Of a stretch of 62,609 nt of DNA, positions 34,915-43,796 are shown one piece after another. Position 1 is the first letter of the stretch, and each line of letters begins with the position of its first letter. The DNA is from Paracoccus bogoriensis. Its GTDB lineage: Bacteria; Pseudomonadota; Alphaproteobacteria; Rhodobacterales; Rhodobacteraceae. Position numbers and translations under genes: made by a program. A model generated the notes under the pieces. It ran no database searches. It saw only the letters and a program-made list of their open reading frames with translations, and was not told where the DNA came from. The stretch is taken from NCBI RefSeq assembly GCF_019431455.1, contig NZ_JAHYSR010000022.1:1-62609 (forward strand), given 5' to 3'.

Positions 34915-36392
34915 TGGGAAGGCCCGATGATGCGCGCCCCTCGCTGAACGCTCTTGACCGGGTGATCGGTTTCTTCGCGCCCGAGGCGGGGCTGCGCCGG
35001 GTGGCGGCGCGGGTGCAGGCCTCGGCGCTGATGCATTTCGACGCGGCCAGCCGCAGCCGCAGAACCTTGGACTGGAAGGCGCCCAGCACCTCGGCCGACG
35101 CCGCCGCCTATGGGTCGCGCGAGCGGCTGCGTCAGGTGTCGCGCGATATGGTGCGCAACCGCGCCTATGCGGCCCGCGCGCGCGAGGTGATCGTAGCGAA
35201 CATCGTCGGCGACGGGATCATGCCGTCGATCCGGTCTGACAACGAGGCGCATCAGGCCGAGGTCGCCGCGCTGATGCGCCAGCATCTGCTGACCTCGTCG
35301 CTGGACGCGATGGAAGAATACGACCTGCTGGAAATGCAGCAGATCGCGATGTCGGCGGTCTTCACCGATGGCGAGGCGCTGATCCGGCGCCGGATGCGAA
35401 CTGGCCGCTTCGGGCGCGGTCTGGTGCTGCCCTATCAATGCGAACTGGTCGAGGTCGATTGCCTCGACACGACCGTTCAGAGCTATGGCGAGAACCTGGT
35501 GATCGAGGGCGTCGAATACGGGCCGACCGGCGCGATCGAGGCCTATCATCTCTATAATGAGCATCCCGGCGCGGTGCGCCATCGCCGCCCGCTGGAGTCG
35601 ACCCGCGTCCACTGGTCGGACATCATCCATATCCGCCGCTTCGACAGGCCGGGTCAGCTGCGCGGCGTGCCATGGCTGGCGCCCGTCATGCTGGCGCTGG
35701 CCGATCTAGCGGATTACGAGGATGCGCAGATCGTCAAGCAGCGCATGTCGGCCCTTCTCGCCGTCATGCTGCAGTATCAGCCTGGGGCAAACCGTCCGGC
35801 GCAGGCCGGGGCCGGCCTGGAACAGCTGGCCCCGGGCGCGATCGTCGAGCTACCCGAAGGGGCCGAGGCCAAGCTGGTCGAGCCGCCTTCTGTCGATGGC
35901 TATGACGATTTCATGGGTCGTGGCCTGCGCACGATCGCAGCCGGGATCGGCGTGACTTATGAGGCACTGACGGCGGATCTGCGTGGGGTCAATTTCTCGT
36001 CCGGGCGGATGGGCCGCAACGAGATGGACCGGCTTGTCCGCATGTGGCAGCGCGGCCTGATGGTCATGCAGTTCGGCGCCGGGATGGAGCGCTGGTTCCG
36101 TGAGGGCCTGCGCCTGACCGGGCGGGGCGACCTGACCTTCACGATGGATTGGACCCCGCCGCGCCGCATCCTGGTCGATCCGACGCGCGAGATCCCCGCC
36201 ATGATCGATGAGGTCGAGGCCGGGCTGAACAGCAGGCAGGGCGTTCAGCGCGAGCTGGGCCGCGACCCCGCCCGAATCCGGGCCGAGCGCATCCAGGACG
36301 CCGAGGACGACAGCCGTCTCGGGGGTGGCCCGACGCTGCCGCCCGCCATCACCCCGCCGCAGGCGCAAGACGAGGACGAAACTGATGCCTGA
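34914..36392 (+). CDS. Phage portal protein (lambda gpB family)
   Basis: The dodecameric portal forms the DNA entry vertex. The 492-residue product has the lambda-family features REVIVANIVGDGIMPSIRSD, IHIRRFDRPGQLRGVPWLAP and GVTYEALTADLRGVNFSSGR. The C-terminal 35 residues are charged and probably flexible. ATG 34914 is preferred to GTG 34911, and its end overlaps the protease-capsid gene by 8 bp. Confidence 0.93.
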   Translation: MGRPDDARPSLNALDRVIGFFAPEAGLRRVAARVQASALMHFDAASRSRRTLDWKAPSTSADAAAYGSRERLRQVSRDMVRNRAYAARAREVIVANIVGDGIMPSIRSDNEAHQAEVAALMRQHLLTSSLDAMEEYDLLEMQQIAMSAVFTDGEALIRRRMRTGRFGRGLVLPYQCELVEVDCLDTTVQSYGENLVIEGVEYGPTGAIEAYHLYNEHPGAVRHRRPLESTRVHWSDIIHIRRFDRPGQLRGVPWLAPVMLALADLADYEDAQIVKQRMSALLAVMLQYQPGANRPAQAGAGLEQLAPGAIVELPEGAEAKLVEPPSVDGYDDFMGRGLRTIAAGIGVTYEALTADLRGVNFSSGRMGRNEMDRLVRMWQRGLMVMQFGAGMERWFREGLRLTGRGDLTFTMDWTPPRRILVDPTREIPAMIDEVEAGLNSRQGVQRELGRDPARIRAERIQDAEDDSRLGGGPTLPPAITPPQAQDEDETDA

Positions 36393-38511
36393 CATGATCG
36401 TCAATGGCGAGCTGATCCTGAGCGGATCGGTTCTGGAAGATGAATACGCGTCGTGGATGCGGGACGAGGACGTGTTCTTCTGCCCGGCCATGGTGCGCCG
36501 CGCGCTGACCGATCTGGGCGAGGGCCGCGTGACGGTCCGCCTGAACTCCATGGGAGGCCATGTCAACGCGGGCGAGCAGATCCGCGCGATGCTGGCCGGG
36601 CATCCCGGCGGCGTCCGCATCGTGGTCGAGGGGATCGCCGCCTCGGCCGCCAGCCTGATCCTGATGGCAGGCGCCGAGCGCGTGATGTCGGCAGGTTCGC
36701 ATATCATGATCCACGATCCTTCGGGCCTCATCTGGGGCAACGAGGATGATGCGCGGCGCCATGCCGACCAGCTGGCGGTGACCGCCAACACCTACGCCGC
36801 CGTCTATGCCGCAGCATCGGGAAAAACGCCCGAAGAGGTGCGCGCCCTGATGCGCGCCGAGACCTGGTACGGCCCCGAGGCCGCGGTCGCCGAGGGCTTC
36901 GCGGATAGCATCGCCGGCAACGAGGACGGCTTTGGAGTCTCGCCCGCAATCGGGGCCCAGATGCCTCAGGCGGCGACGTTGGCCGCAGCCCAGGCCCATT
37001 ACATGGATGCGCGCGACCGCCTGAAGGCGCGCCTGCGCCACCGCCAATCGCCGCAAGCCGCGCGGCCTGCGCCGACCCCTGCCGCTGTGAGCGGTCAATT
37101 TGCAATGGAGAGCAGCATGCCCCAAGAGCCGACCCAGACCGCGGCGCAGACCCCGGTCATCGAAACCCCGTCGCCGGTTCCCGCCGTCGCCCCGGCCCCT
37201 GCCGAGATGGCCGCGAGCCGTGATAGCATCCTGGCCGCCGAGCGCGCCCGCGCCCGCGCCATCCGCGACATGGCCGCGCCCTTTGTTGCGTCGGGGCGGC
37301 TGCAGCAGACCGATGTGGACCAGCTGGTCGATGAAGGCGTCTCGGCCGAGATGGCCGGGTCGCGCCTGATGGCCACCATGGCCGCCGCAGAGCCGGTGGG
37401 CCGTAGCGCTTCACCTCGAGCTACGATCATCCGGGACGAGGGCGAAACCCGAGTGCAGGCCATGATCGGCGCGCTGTCGGGCGAGACCGAGGGCGCGGCC
37501 AGCCAGTATCGCGGCATGCGCATCCGCCATCTGGCGATGGAGCTGGCTGGACCGCAGCGCGGCTACAGCGACACCGACGCCATCCGTCGCGGCATGATGG
37601 CGACGACGATCATGGGTGGCGCGCATGGTGTCAGCGACTTCAGCTACATCACGACCGCCGTGATGAACCGCCGCCTGCAGGACGCCTATCGTCGCCGCGC
37701 CGCGACCTGGACGCTGGTCACCGGCGATCCGCTGACCGCGACCGATTTCCGTGAACTTCATTCGGTCCGCTTCGGCGGCGATTTCAGCCTGAAGCCCGTC
37801 AAGGAGAACGGCGAGTATCAGTCCGCCGTGCTGGCCGACGAGGCCGAGGGCCTGAAGGTCGAGCGGCGCGGTCGCACCATCACCCTGACCTTCGAGGCTG
37901 TGGTGAACGACGACATGGGCGCCTTCAACCGCATCCCGACCGAGTTCGCCATTGCGGCCCGGACGATGGAAAGCAGCATGGTCTGGTCGCTGATGCGTCA
38001 GAACGCCGTGCTGAAATCGGACGGCAAGGCGATCTTCCATTCCGACCACGGCAATTTGGCCAGCGCCAACGCTGCGATCAGCGCCGCTTCTGTCGCTGTT
38101 GGCCGCAAGGCGATGTGGGAGCAGCGCGCCTTCGGTTCGGGCTCGGCCGACGACTTCCTGCAGATCGAGCCGGACCGCCTGCTGGTTCCGCCCGCGCTGG
38201 AGCTGGTCGCGATGCAGTTCGCCGCCACCACGACCCCGGCCACCGATGGCACCGTGAACCCCTTCAAGTCGAGCCTGACGCCCGCCGTCATCCCGAACCT
38301 GGGCGCGGCGGCCGGCGGCTCGGATACCGCGTGGTATCTGATCTCCTCCGATCTGCCGCCGATCGCGCATGCCTATCTGGAAGGCTACGCCGCGCCGACC
38401 GTGCAGACGATCGAGGGCATGAACCCCGATGCGGTCGTGATGAACGCCCGCCACATCTTCGGGGCCGCTGCGGTCGAGTATCGCGGCGCCTTCAAGAATA
38501 ACGGCGCCTGA
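36385..38511 (+). CDS. ClpP-like prohead protease / scaffold / major capsid fusion protein
   Basis: One 708-residue frame joins three modules. Residues 1-195 are a ClpP-fold protease with the nucleophile Ser87 (GIAASAAS) and His110 (MIHDPSG). Residues about 225-345 are an Ala/Pro/Gln-rich, then helical, scaffold-like linker. Residues about 370-708 are the major capsid domain (for example GGAHGVSDFSYITTAVMNRR). An internal in-frame ATG at 37117 has GGAGAG at ideal spacing and could start a separate 464-residue scaffold-capsid product. Protease-capsid fusions are known in related prophages. Confidence 0.9.
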   Translation: MPDMIVNGELILSGSVLEDEYASWMRDEDVFFCPAMVRRALTDLGEGRVTVRLNSMGGHVNAGEQIRAMLAGHPGGVRIVVEGIAASAASLILMAGAERVMSAGSHIMIHDPSGLIWGNEDDARRHADQLAVTANTYAAVYAAASGKTPEEVRALMRAETWYGPEAAVAEGFADSIAGNEDGFGVSPAIGAQMPQAATLAAAQAHYMDARDRLKARLRHRQSPQAARPAPTPAAVSGQFAMESSMPQEPTQTAAQTPVIETPSPVPAVAPAPAEMAASRDSILAAERARARAIRDMAAPFVASGRLQQTDVDQLVDEGVSAEMAGSRLMATMAAAEPVGRSASPRATIIRDEGETRVQAMIGALSGETEGAASQYRGMRIRHLAMELAGPQRGYSDTDAIRRGMMATTIMGGAHGVSDFSYITTAVMNRRLQDAYRRRAATWTLVTGDPLTATDFRELHSVRFGGDFSLKPVKENGEYQSAVLADEAEGLKVERRGRTITLTFEAVVNDDMGAFNRIPTEFAIAARTMESSMVWSLMRQNAVLKSDGKAIFHSDHGNLASANAAISAASVAVGRKAMWEQRAFGSGSADDFLQIEPDRLLVPPALELVAMQFAATTTPATDGTVNPFKSSLTPAVIPNLGAAAGGSDTAWYLISSDLPPIAHAYLEGYAAPTVQTIEGMNPDAVVMNARHIFGAAAVEYRGAFKNNGA

Positions 38512-38530
38512 TCCGGCCTCTGGCGAGACG

Positions 38531-38551
38531 GCGGGCGGTCAGACCGCCCGC
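38531..38551 (+). terminator. Hairpin downstream of the capsid gene
   Basis: GCGGGCGGT (38531-38539) pairs perfectly with ACCGCCCGC (38543-38551) around a CAG loop. It follows the capsid stop by 19 bp. There is no T tract, so it is more likely an mRNA-stabilising or attenuating hairpin that sets capsid expression above downstream genes. Confidence 0.5.
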
Positions 38552-38586
38552 TGACGTTCTGATCCCCCAACCATCGGAGAGACCCT

Positions 38587-38919
38587 ATGAAGAACTACAT
38601 TCAGCCGGGTGAGCACATCACCCTGACGATGGCGGCTGCCGTCCTGCCCGGCGCGGGCGTGCTGGTCGGCGACATCTTCGGCATCGCCCAGGGCGCTGCC
38701 GCGCAGGGCGAGCAGGCCGTCCTGGTCCGGCGGGGTGTCTTTCGTCTGCCCAAGGTCAGCGCCCAGGCCTGGACGGTCGGCGCGAAGATCTACTGGAACG
38801 ACACCGACAAGGTCTGCACCACGGCGGCCTCGGGCAACAAGCTGATCGGTGCCGCCGTCGAGCCCGCTGCAAACCCCTCAGCGGATGGCGTTGTCCTGCT
38901 GGACGGCATGATCCGCTGA
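38587..38919 (+). CDS. DUF2190 family protein, probable capsid decoration protein
   Basis: The product is 110 residues and beta-rich. It begins MKNYIQPGEHITLTMAAAVL and ends with ANPSADGVVLLDGMIR. DUF2190 proteins follow the capsid gene in many phages and are thought to cement the shell, filling the role of lambda gpD. The ribosome-binding block ATCGGAGAGACCC(T)ATGAA is almost identical to that of the gene at 53045. Confidence 0.82.
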   Translation: MKNYIQPGEHITLTMAAAVLPGAGVLVGDIFGIAQGAAAQGEQAVLVRRGVFRLPKVSAQAWTVGAKIYWNDTDKVCTTAASGNKLIGAAVEPAANPSADGVVLLDGMIR

Positions 38920-39245
38920 TGACCGGCGTCTTCGACGGCATTGCGGGCACCCTGTCGGGAGTCTTCGGGTCCATGGTGGCCTTTCGGCCCGCAACGGGCG
39001 ACGCCCGCGATGTCCAGTCGATCTTTCGTCTTTCGCCGATCGAGATCACTGGTGCAGATGGGCAGATCCTGCGGATCGACGCGCCGACCTGGCGCGTCAG
39101 CCGCGATCTGGTCCCGGAAGCCGCGCGCGGAGACCGGATCGACGTTCCGGGGCGCGGGCTCTACCGGCTGATGGTCAGCCATGACAGCGGATCGCCCGCC
39201 GCCGATGCCTTTGTGATCTGGGAACTGCACAAGGAGACGCCCTGA
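38919..39245 (+). CDS. Head-tail connector (gpFII-like)
   Basis: The product is 108 residues. It begins MTGVFDGIAGTLSGVFGSMV and contains RGLYRLMVSHDSGSPAADAF. Size, position and pattern match the lambda FII-type head-tail attachment family. The start overlaps the previous stop by one base and the end overlaps the next start. Confidence 0.75.
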   Translation: MTGVFDGIAGTLSGVFGSMVAFRPATGDARDVQSIFRLSPIEITGADGQILRIDAPTWRVSRDLVPEAARGDRIDVPGRGLYRLMVSHDSGSPAADAFVIWELHKETP

Positions 39246-39667
39246 TGACGCATTGGCGCAGCGAATACCGCGCGGCCGTTCGGGCCGCTCTGCAGGCGCG
39301 TCCGCGCTTTGCCGATGTCGATGTCCTGCCGATCTGGCCGGGCACCGTGGACGACGAGACGCTGCCCGTGATCGGGGTCGTGACGCCGAACGAGCCGGTC
39401 GCGCGTGATAGCGAGGCCAGCACAACCCGACGCACCTTGCTGCAGGTCGCGCTGCGCCGGATCGGCGGGGTCGATGTCGAAGATCAGCTGGACCTCGACA
39501 GCGACGAGATCGAAGCGACGGTCCTGGGCGCCCTGCGGTCGCCCACGCTGCGGGTGCAGCTGGAGGACTTGTCCATCGTAAGTGACAGCCGCGCCCATTC
39601 CTATGTCGGCACGCTGGTCATGAGCTTCAGGCTGCACAGCTGGCAGCCTGAAGTCACCCATCCTTGA
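39245..39667 (+). CDS. Tail terminator-like protein (gpU-type)
   Basis: The product is 140 residues. Its pattern (YRAAVRAALQARPRFADVDV at the N-terminus, then RTLLQVALRRIGG) resembles minor tail protein U, the hexamer that ends tail-tube growth. The gene lies between the connector and the tail tube, as U does in lambda. The family call is by position and style. Confidence 0.7.
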   Translation: MTHWRSEYRAAVRAALQARPRFADVDVLPIWPGTVDDETLPVIGVVTPNEPVARDSEASTTRRTLLQVALRRIGGVDVEDQLDLDSDEIEATVLGALRSPTLRVQLEDLSIVSDSRAHSYVGTLVMSFRLHSWQPEVTHP

Positions 39668-39689
39668 AATACAAGCCAGGAGAAAGACC

Positions 39690-40118
39690 ATGGCAGAAGG
39701 AATGATTGGTTACGGCTCGACCGTCCGGATCGGGCGGTTGACCGCTGGCGGCGCGCAGCCGACATGGCACAAGCTGAACAAGGTCGGCGACATTGAGGCG
39801 CCGGACGAACAGGTCGATGAGGTGCAGGTCACGCATCAGGAATCGCCCGGTGCTCGCCGCCAGTTCATCGCAGGCCTGATCGACAGCGGCGAAGTGACGG
39901 TGCCCATGAACTACATTCCGGGCTCGGCCGACCACCTGCTGTTGACCGCGATTCGGGCCACGCGCGAAGAGGTTCTGATCGAGTTCAAGTTGGGCGCGGA
40001 AGGGACCCCCGAGACCTTCACCGGCTTCCTGAAGGGTTATTCCCGGACCGCGCCGATCGACGACAAGATGACCGCAGCGGCCACCTTCCGTCTGTCCAGC
40101 TATGTTATCGCGGACTGA
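39690..40118 (+). CDS. Phage tail tube (major tail) protein
   Basis: The product is 142 residues and beta-rich. It shows the tube-protein features MIGYGSTVRIG, HKLNKVGDIEAPDEQVDEVQ and VTVPMNYIPGSADH. It polymerises into the tail tube around the tape measure. A good GGAG ribosome-binding site precedes ATG 39690. It lacks the C-terminal Ig domain of lambda gpV. Confidence 0.85.
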   Translation: MAEGMIGYGSTVRIGRLTAGGAQPTWHKLNKVGDIEAPDEQVDEVQVTHQESPGARRQFIAGLIDSGEVTVPMNYIPGSADHLLLTAIRATREEVLIEFKLGAEGTPETFTGFLKGYSRTAPIDDKMTAAATFRLSSYVIAD

Positions 40119-40122
40119 TCCC

Positions 40123-40497
40123 ATGGCACAGATCAACGGCGTCGTGCAGGTTCGCCATGGCGGCAAATCCTACAGCCTGATCCTGGGCATGTTTGGTCTT
40201 GCCAAGCTGCAGCGTGAATACGACCAAAACCTGACGATCTTTCGGGAGATGGAGGAAGAGGGCAAGGTGCCGGATTTCGGCGCATTGCTGCGGGTAGTCG
40301 AGATCGGCCTTGAACGGTTCCACGGCGATGCCGACCCGTATCTGGCCGACGACCTGATGCGCGCCAACCCCGAGTTGCCCGTCGAGCTGGTCAATGCAGC
40401 CTTCGCGACGATGGATGGTGGCGCGGAGGGAAACGGCAGCCCCGAGACAAGAAAGGCCCAAGCCCGTCCGGCGAAGCGGAGCCGCAAAGGGCGCTGA
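40123..40497 (+). CDS. Tail assembly chaperone gpG-like (upstream product)
   Basis: The product is 124 residues. It starts MAQINGVVQVRHGGKSYSLI and ends in a basic tail. It is the G member of the G/GT chaperone pair that loads tube subunits onto the tape measure. Near its 3' end at 40428-40434 it carries the slippery heptamer G-GGA-AAC, aligned with its codons. The gene lies between the tube and tape-measure genes, the universal position for this pair. Confidence 0.85.
   Translation: MAQINGVVQVRHGGKSYSLILGMFGLAKLQREYDQNLTIFREMEEEGKVPDFGALLRVVEIGLERFHGDADPYLADDLMRANPELPVELVNAAFATMDGGAEGNGSPETRKAQARPAKRSRKGR
40428..40434 (+). other. Slippery heptamer for -1 programmed frameshifting
   Basis: GGGAAAC is phased G-GGA-AAC relative to the gpG-like frame, matching the X-XXY-YYZ rule. 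Lambda uses GGGAAAG at the same point. Slipping by -1 continues in an open frame to 40817. Confidence 0.85.
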
Positions 40498-40817
40498 ACA
40501 TCCCGAGGCTCTACGAGGCCTGGCTGGTGCTGGGCCTCGATCCCGAGCGGTTCTGGCTGATCACGCCCGGCCTGTATCTGATCGAGACCTCTGCGGCCCG
40601 CCGCCGTCTTGAGCAGCAGCAGGAGATGGACATCACCGTCGCCTGGCTGTCGGCGAAGCTTGCCCGGGCCAAGAAGATCCCGCCCCTCAAGAAGCTGCTG
40701 GGCAAGGGCGGCAAGGCTGACATCGGCTTCTATCTCGATGTCGCCAAGTCGTCGCTGCCCAAGGTCCGGCTGAGCGAATTGCTGGCGCGCGGTCCGCGCT
40801 CCGACACCCCTGAATGA
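40434..40817 (+). CDS. Tail assembly chaperone T extension (gpGT made by -1 frameshift)
   Basis: After slippage this frame adds 127 residues, including ALNIPRLYEAWLVLGLDPER and a basic C-terminal stretch. The resulting gpGT-like protein has about 231 residues. The T part has no well-placed start codon or ribosome-binding site of its own: the first internal ATG is at 40626, and alternative starts are poor. In lambda the T domain binds the tube protein. The gene ends 13 bp before the tape measure. Confidence 0.8.
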   Translation, partial: RQPRDKKGPSPSGEAEPQRALNIPRLYEAWLVLGLDPERFWLITPGLYLIETSAARRRLEQQQEMDITVAWLSAKLARAKKIPPLKKLLGKGGKADIGFYLDVAKSSLPKVRLSELLARGPRSDTPE

Positions 40818-40830
40818 TGGAGATCCTGCC

Positions 40831-43035
40831 ATGGCATCATCGCGCCTGATCGGCCGCATGCGCGCCGTTCTCGGTCTGGACGATACCGAGTTCCAGCGGG
40901 GCGTCCGGGGCGCCGAGGCCAGCCTGCAGCGCATGGGGCGGCGCCTGACGGTCGCCGGTGCGGCCTTTTCGGCGGCAGGCGCGGGCATCGCACTGGCAAT
41001 CCGCGGGCAGCTGAACGCGGCCGACCAGATGACGAAGGACGCTCAGAAGATCGGCATCCCGGTCGATGACCTGTCTCGGCTTGCGCACGCGGCGGATATG
41101 TCGGGTGTCTCGATGGGTTCGCTTCAGACTGCGGTCGGGCGGCTGTCGCGCCAGATCGCCAGCACCCCTGACCGGTTCCGCAAGCTCGGCATCGCGGTCG
41201 AGGATGCCCAGGGCAACCTGCGGCCGACCGCCGATGTGCTGTCCGATGTCGCGCAGGTTCTGTCCGAGATGCCCGACGGTGCCGAGAAGACCGCGCTGGC
41301 GATGGAGCTGATGGGCAGGGGCGGCGCCGAGCTGATCCCCATGCTGAACGGTGGGCGCGATGCGCTGCGTGGCATGATGGACGAGGCCGACAGCCTCGGG
41401 ATCGTCATCACCCCCGAGATGGGCCGGAATGCCGAACAGTTCGGCGACAACCTGTCTCGGCTGCAGAAGCAGATGGGCGGCATCGCCACGATGGTCACGG
41501 CCAATCTGGCGCCCGCGCTGACGCGGATCTCGGATATGGTCGTGGCCTTCGCCGCACGCTTCCGCGAGCTTTCGCCGCGCCTGCAGACCTTCATCTCGAC
41601 CCTTGCTGCCGCCGTGATCGTGATCGGTCCGGTCCTGACCGGGCTTGGCCTGATGACGATGGCGATCAGCCCCTTCATCAAGGCCGTGATCGGCGCGGGC
41701 GCCGCGATCCGCGCGATGTCTTCGGCGTTGCTTGCCAATCCCATCGGCCTGATTGCGGCAGCGATCGCGGGGGCGGCATACCTGATCTACAAGGAATGGG
41801 ATTGGGTCGGGCCCTGGTTCAGCGAGATGTGGGACAAGGTCCGGGCCATCTTCGGCGGGTTCAAGGATTTCGTCGGCGGCATCTTCTCGGGCGACCTGTC
41901 GCGCGCATGGGGTGGCATCAAGGCGGTCTGGTCCGGCGTCCAGGGGTTCTTTCAGACTCTGTGGGACGGTGTCGCCGGGGTCTTCACCTATGCTTGGGAG
42001 CACCTGATCAAGCCTGTCACCGACGCCCTGGGCATGACCGAAAACATCGAGCGCGGCTGGCAGCGGCTTTCGGGTGCCCTTGACAGCATCCTGTCCACGA
42101 TCGGCTCGGCTTTCGACAGCTTGATGGATCGCATCCGCCCGGTCATCGATGCGCTGAAATGGGTCTGGGACAACGCGAGCGAGCTTGGCGGCCGGCTGCG
42201 CAATATCGGTCGGCGCGACAATGGCACGGTGGCGCCCGAGGGCTTTGATGTCATCGCGCCCCCGGCCCCGACCGCCGACATGCGCCAGGGGCTGGCCGGC
42301 GGCACGGCTGGTATCCGCGTCCAAGGCATCGAGGACGCGAATGCCTATGGCCAGGGGTTCAGCACCGGAATGGGCATCCGGTCGCCGTCGCGCGTCATGA
42401 TGGGCTACGGCCGGTTCATCGCCGAAGGTCTGGGCATCGGCATTGATCAGGGTCAGGCGCATGTCGCTGCGGCAACGGATCGTCTGGGCGACACGATGAA
42501 GATGCGGATCGCTGACACGATCGATGGTCTGATCACGCGCACGACGACGCTGGAGGTCGAGTTCGCCCGCACGCTGCAGCGCATGGCCGACCGGATCAGG
42601 CGCAGCGGGATCGATCAGCTGATCAACGGCCTGTTCGGTCGGATCGGCGGCGGCTTCCTTGGGCGTCTTCTTGGAGTCGATCCGCTGACGGCTGCGCTGA
42701 ACAACGCGATCTCGATCCCGGGATTTGCGCGCGGCACGCCATTCTCGCCCGAGGGCCTTGCGCGGGTCAACGAGCGGGGCGGCGAGATCCTCGATCTGCC
42801 GGGCGGCACTCGCGTCTTTCCGGCCGATCTGTCGCGGCGCATGGCCGATGCAGAGGCAGCACCCGGGACCGGCCATCTGTCGATCGGCTTTGACGCGTCG
42901 GTCGGGGATCTGACGGCGGTCATGTACGACGTTGCGGGCAATGTCGTGGCCTCGGCACGGCAGTCGATTGTGGGGGACGCGGTCGGGGCTGTCCGCGTCG
43001 GCGCTCGCAAGTCCAAGGGGTTCCTGGGGGTCTGA
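40831..43035 (+). CDS. Tail tape measure protein
   Basis: The 734-residue protein sets tail length and helps eject DNA. It starts with a helical region (LGLDDTEFQRGVRGAEASLQ). Hydrophobic segments follow at about 255-320 (STLAAAVIVIGPVLTGLGLM and AIAGAAYLIYKEW). Trp-rich repeats (WDKVRAIFGGFKDF and WSGVQGFFQTLWDG) come next, then a helical tail. Tail length scales at about 1.5 angstrom per residue, which predicts a tail near 110 nm. Confidence 0.93.
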   Translation: MASSRLIGRMRAVLGLDDTEFQRGVRGAEASLQRMGRRLTVAGAAFSAAGAGIALAIRGQLNAADQMTKDAQKIGIPVDDLSRLAHAADMSGVSMGSLQTAVGRLSRQIASTPDRFRKLGIAVEDAQGNLRPTADVLSDVAQVLSEMPDGAEKTALAMELMGRGGAELIPMLNGGRDALRGMMDEADSLGIVITPEMGRNAEQFGDNLSRLQKQMGGIATMVTANLAPALTRISDMVVAFAARFRELSPRLQTFISTLAAAVIVIGPVLTGLGLMTMAISPFIKAVIGAGAAIRAMSSALLANPIGLIAAAIAGAAYLIYKEWDWVGPWFSEMWDKVRAIFGGFKDFVGGIFSGDLSRAWGGIKAVWSGVQGFFQTLWDGVAGVFTYAWEHLIKPVTDALGMTENIERGWQRLSGALDSILSTIGSAFDSLMDRIRPVIDALKWVWDNASELGGRLRNIGRRDNGTVAPEGFDVIAPPAPTADMRQGLAGGTAGIRVQGIEDANAYGQGFSTGMGIRSPSRVMMGYGRFIAEGLGIGIDQGQAHVAAATDRLGDTMKMRIADTIDGLITRTTTLEVEFARTLQRMADRIRRSGIDQLINGLFGRIGGGFLGRLLGVDPLTAALNNAISIPGFARGTPFSPEGLARVNERGGEILDLPGGTRVFPADLSRRMADAEAAPGTGHLSIGFDASVGDLTAVMYDVAGNVVASARQSIVGDAVGAVRVGARKSKGFLGV

Positions 43036-43796
43036 TGCCAATTCACGTTTACCCCTGGCCACCGGTCGCTTCGCTAGCGACGGAATGGACGATCGAGCAG
43101 CCCGTGAACCGCGTCCGGTCCGCGCTGACGGGCCGCGACGTTACGCAGGCATCGCGACCGCCCCGTCGCGTGGCGACGGTCGTTGTATCGGCCCTTGCCG
43201 CCGGTCGCCAGGGTGCAGGATATTGCGAGATGCTGCGGCAGCTTCTGGTCGGGGGCATCCACGGGGTGCGCCTGCGGTCAAGTCCGATCAACTGGTGGCT
43301 GGACGAGTTGCCGCGTCGCGCGCCTGAACTGAACCCTGAAGTGCTGTCCTGGACGACGCCGCCAGCGCCGCTGACCTGGCAGGGCATCACGTGGGTTACG
43401 GGAAATGCCGTGATCGGCGGGACACCCGGCACTTCGGGGCCGTGGGGCACGCTGCCCGTTTCGGGCCTGCCGCCCCGACGCGAGGTCGGGCGGACCGGTG
43501 ATTTCATCCGGATATTCGACATGACCGATCCGGCCATCTTTGAGACGGCGCGCTTGATGCGCCGTGCGACGACGAATGCCAGTGGCTCGGTCACGCTGAA
43601 GCTGGATCGGGTGCTGACGATCAGCGGCGCGCGCGTGATGATGGCGGGACAGGACGAGGCGGTGTTTCGGCCAGATGGACCGATGCCTCGGGCCGTGCAG
43701 CCGCTGTCGGGTGACTGGTCCTATACCTGGAAACTGCGCGAGGTATTTTCTGCCGAGGTCGGCGGCTTCGAGGAAAGGCCGAACGCATGGACCTGA
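43035..43796 (+). CDS. Phage tail tip protein, distal tail-like position (253 residues)
   Basis: The product starts MPIHVYPWPPVASLATEWTI. It is beta-rich with VWGAP-type Trp/Pro segments (INWWLDELPRRAPELNPEVL). It is the first gene after the tape measure and overlaps both neighbours. A distal tail or baseplate-hub role is inferred from position. I do not recognise a specific family. Confidence 0.65.
   Translation: MPIHVYPWPPVASLATEWTIEQPVNRVRSALTGRDVTQASRPPRRVATVVVSALAAGRQGAGYCEMLRQLLVGGIHGVRLRSSPINWWLDELPRRAPELNPEVLSWTTPPAPLTWQGITWVTGNAVIGGTPGTSGPWGTLPVSGLPPRREVGRTGDFIRIFDMTDPAIFETARLMRRATTNASGSVTLKLDRVLTISGARVMMAGQDEAVFRPDGPMPRAVQPLSGDWSYTWKLREVFSAEVGGFEERPNAWT

Noticed and set aside
36385..38511. 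Mu-like transposable prophage, suggested by the capsid type
   Set aside because: The element has a tyrosine integrase, tRNA att repeats and a lambda-type terminase. No Mu-type transposase genes are present.
40837..43062. A very long minus-strand frame opposite the tape measure gene
   Set aside because: Long antisense frames are normal in GC-rich coding DNA. The plus strand has a clear tape measure protein and tight spacing to its neighbours.
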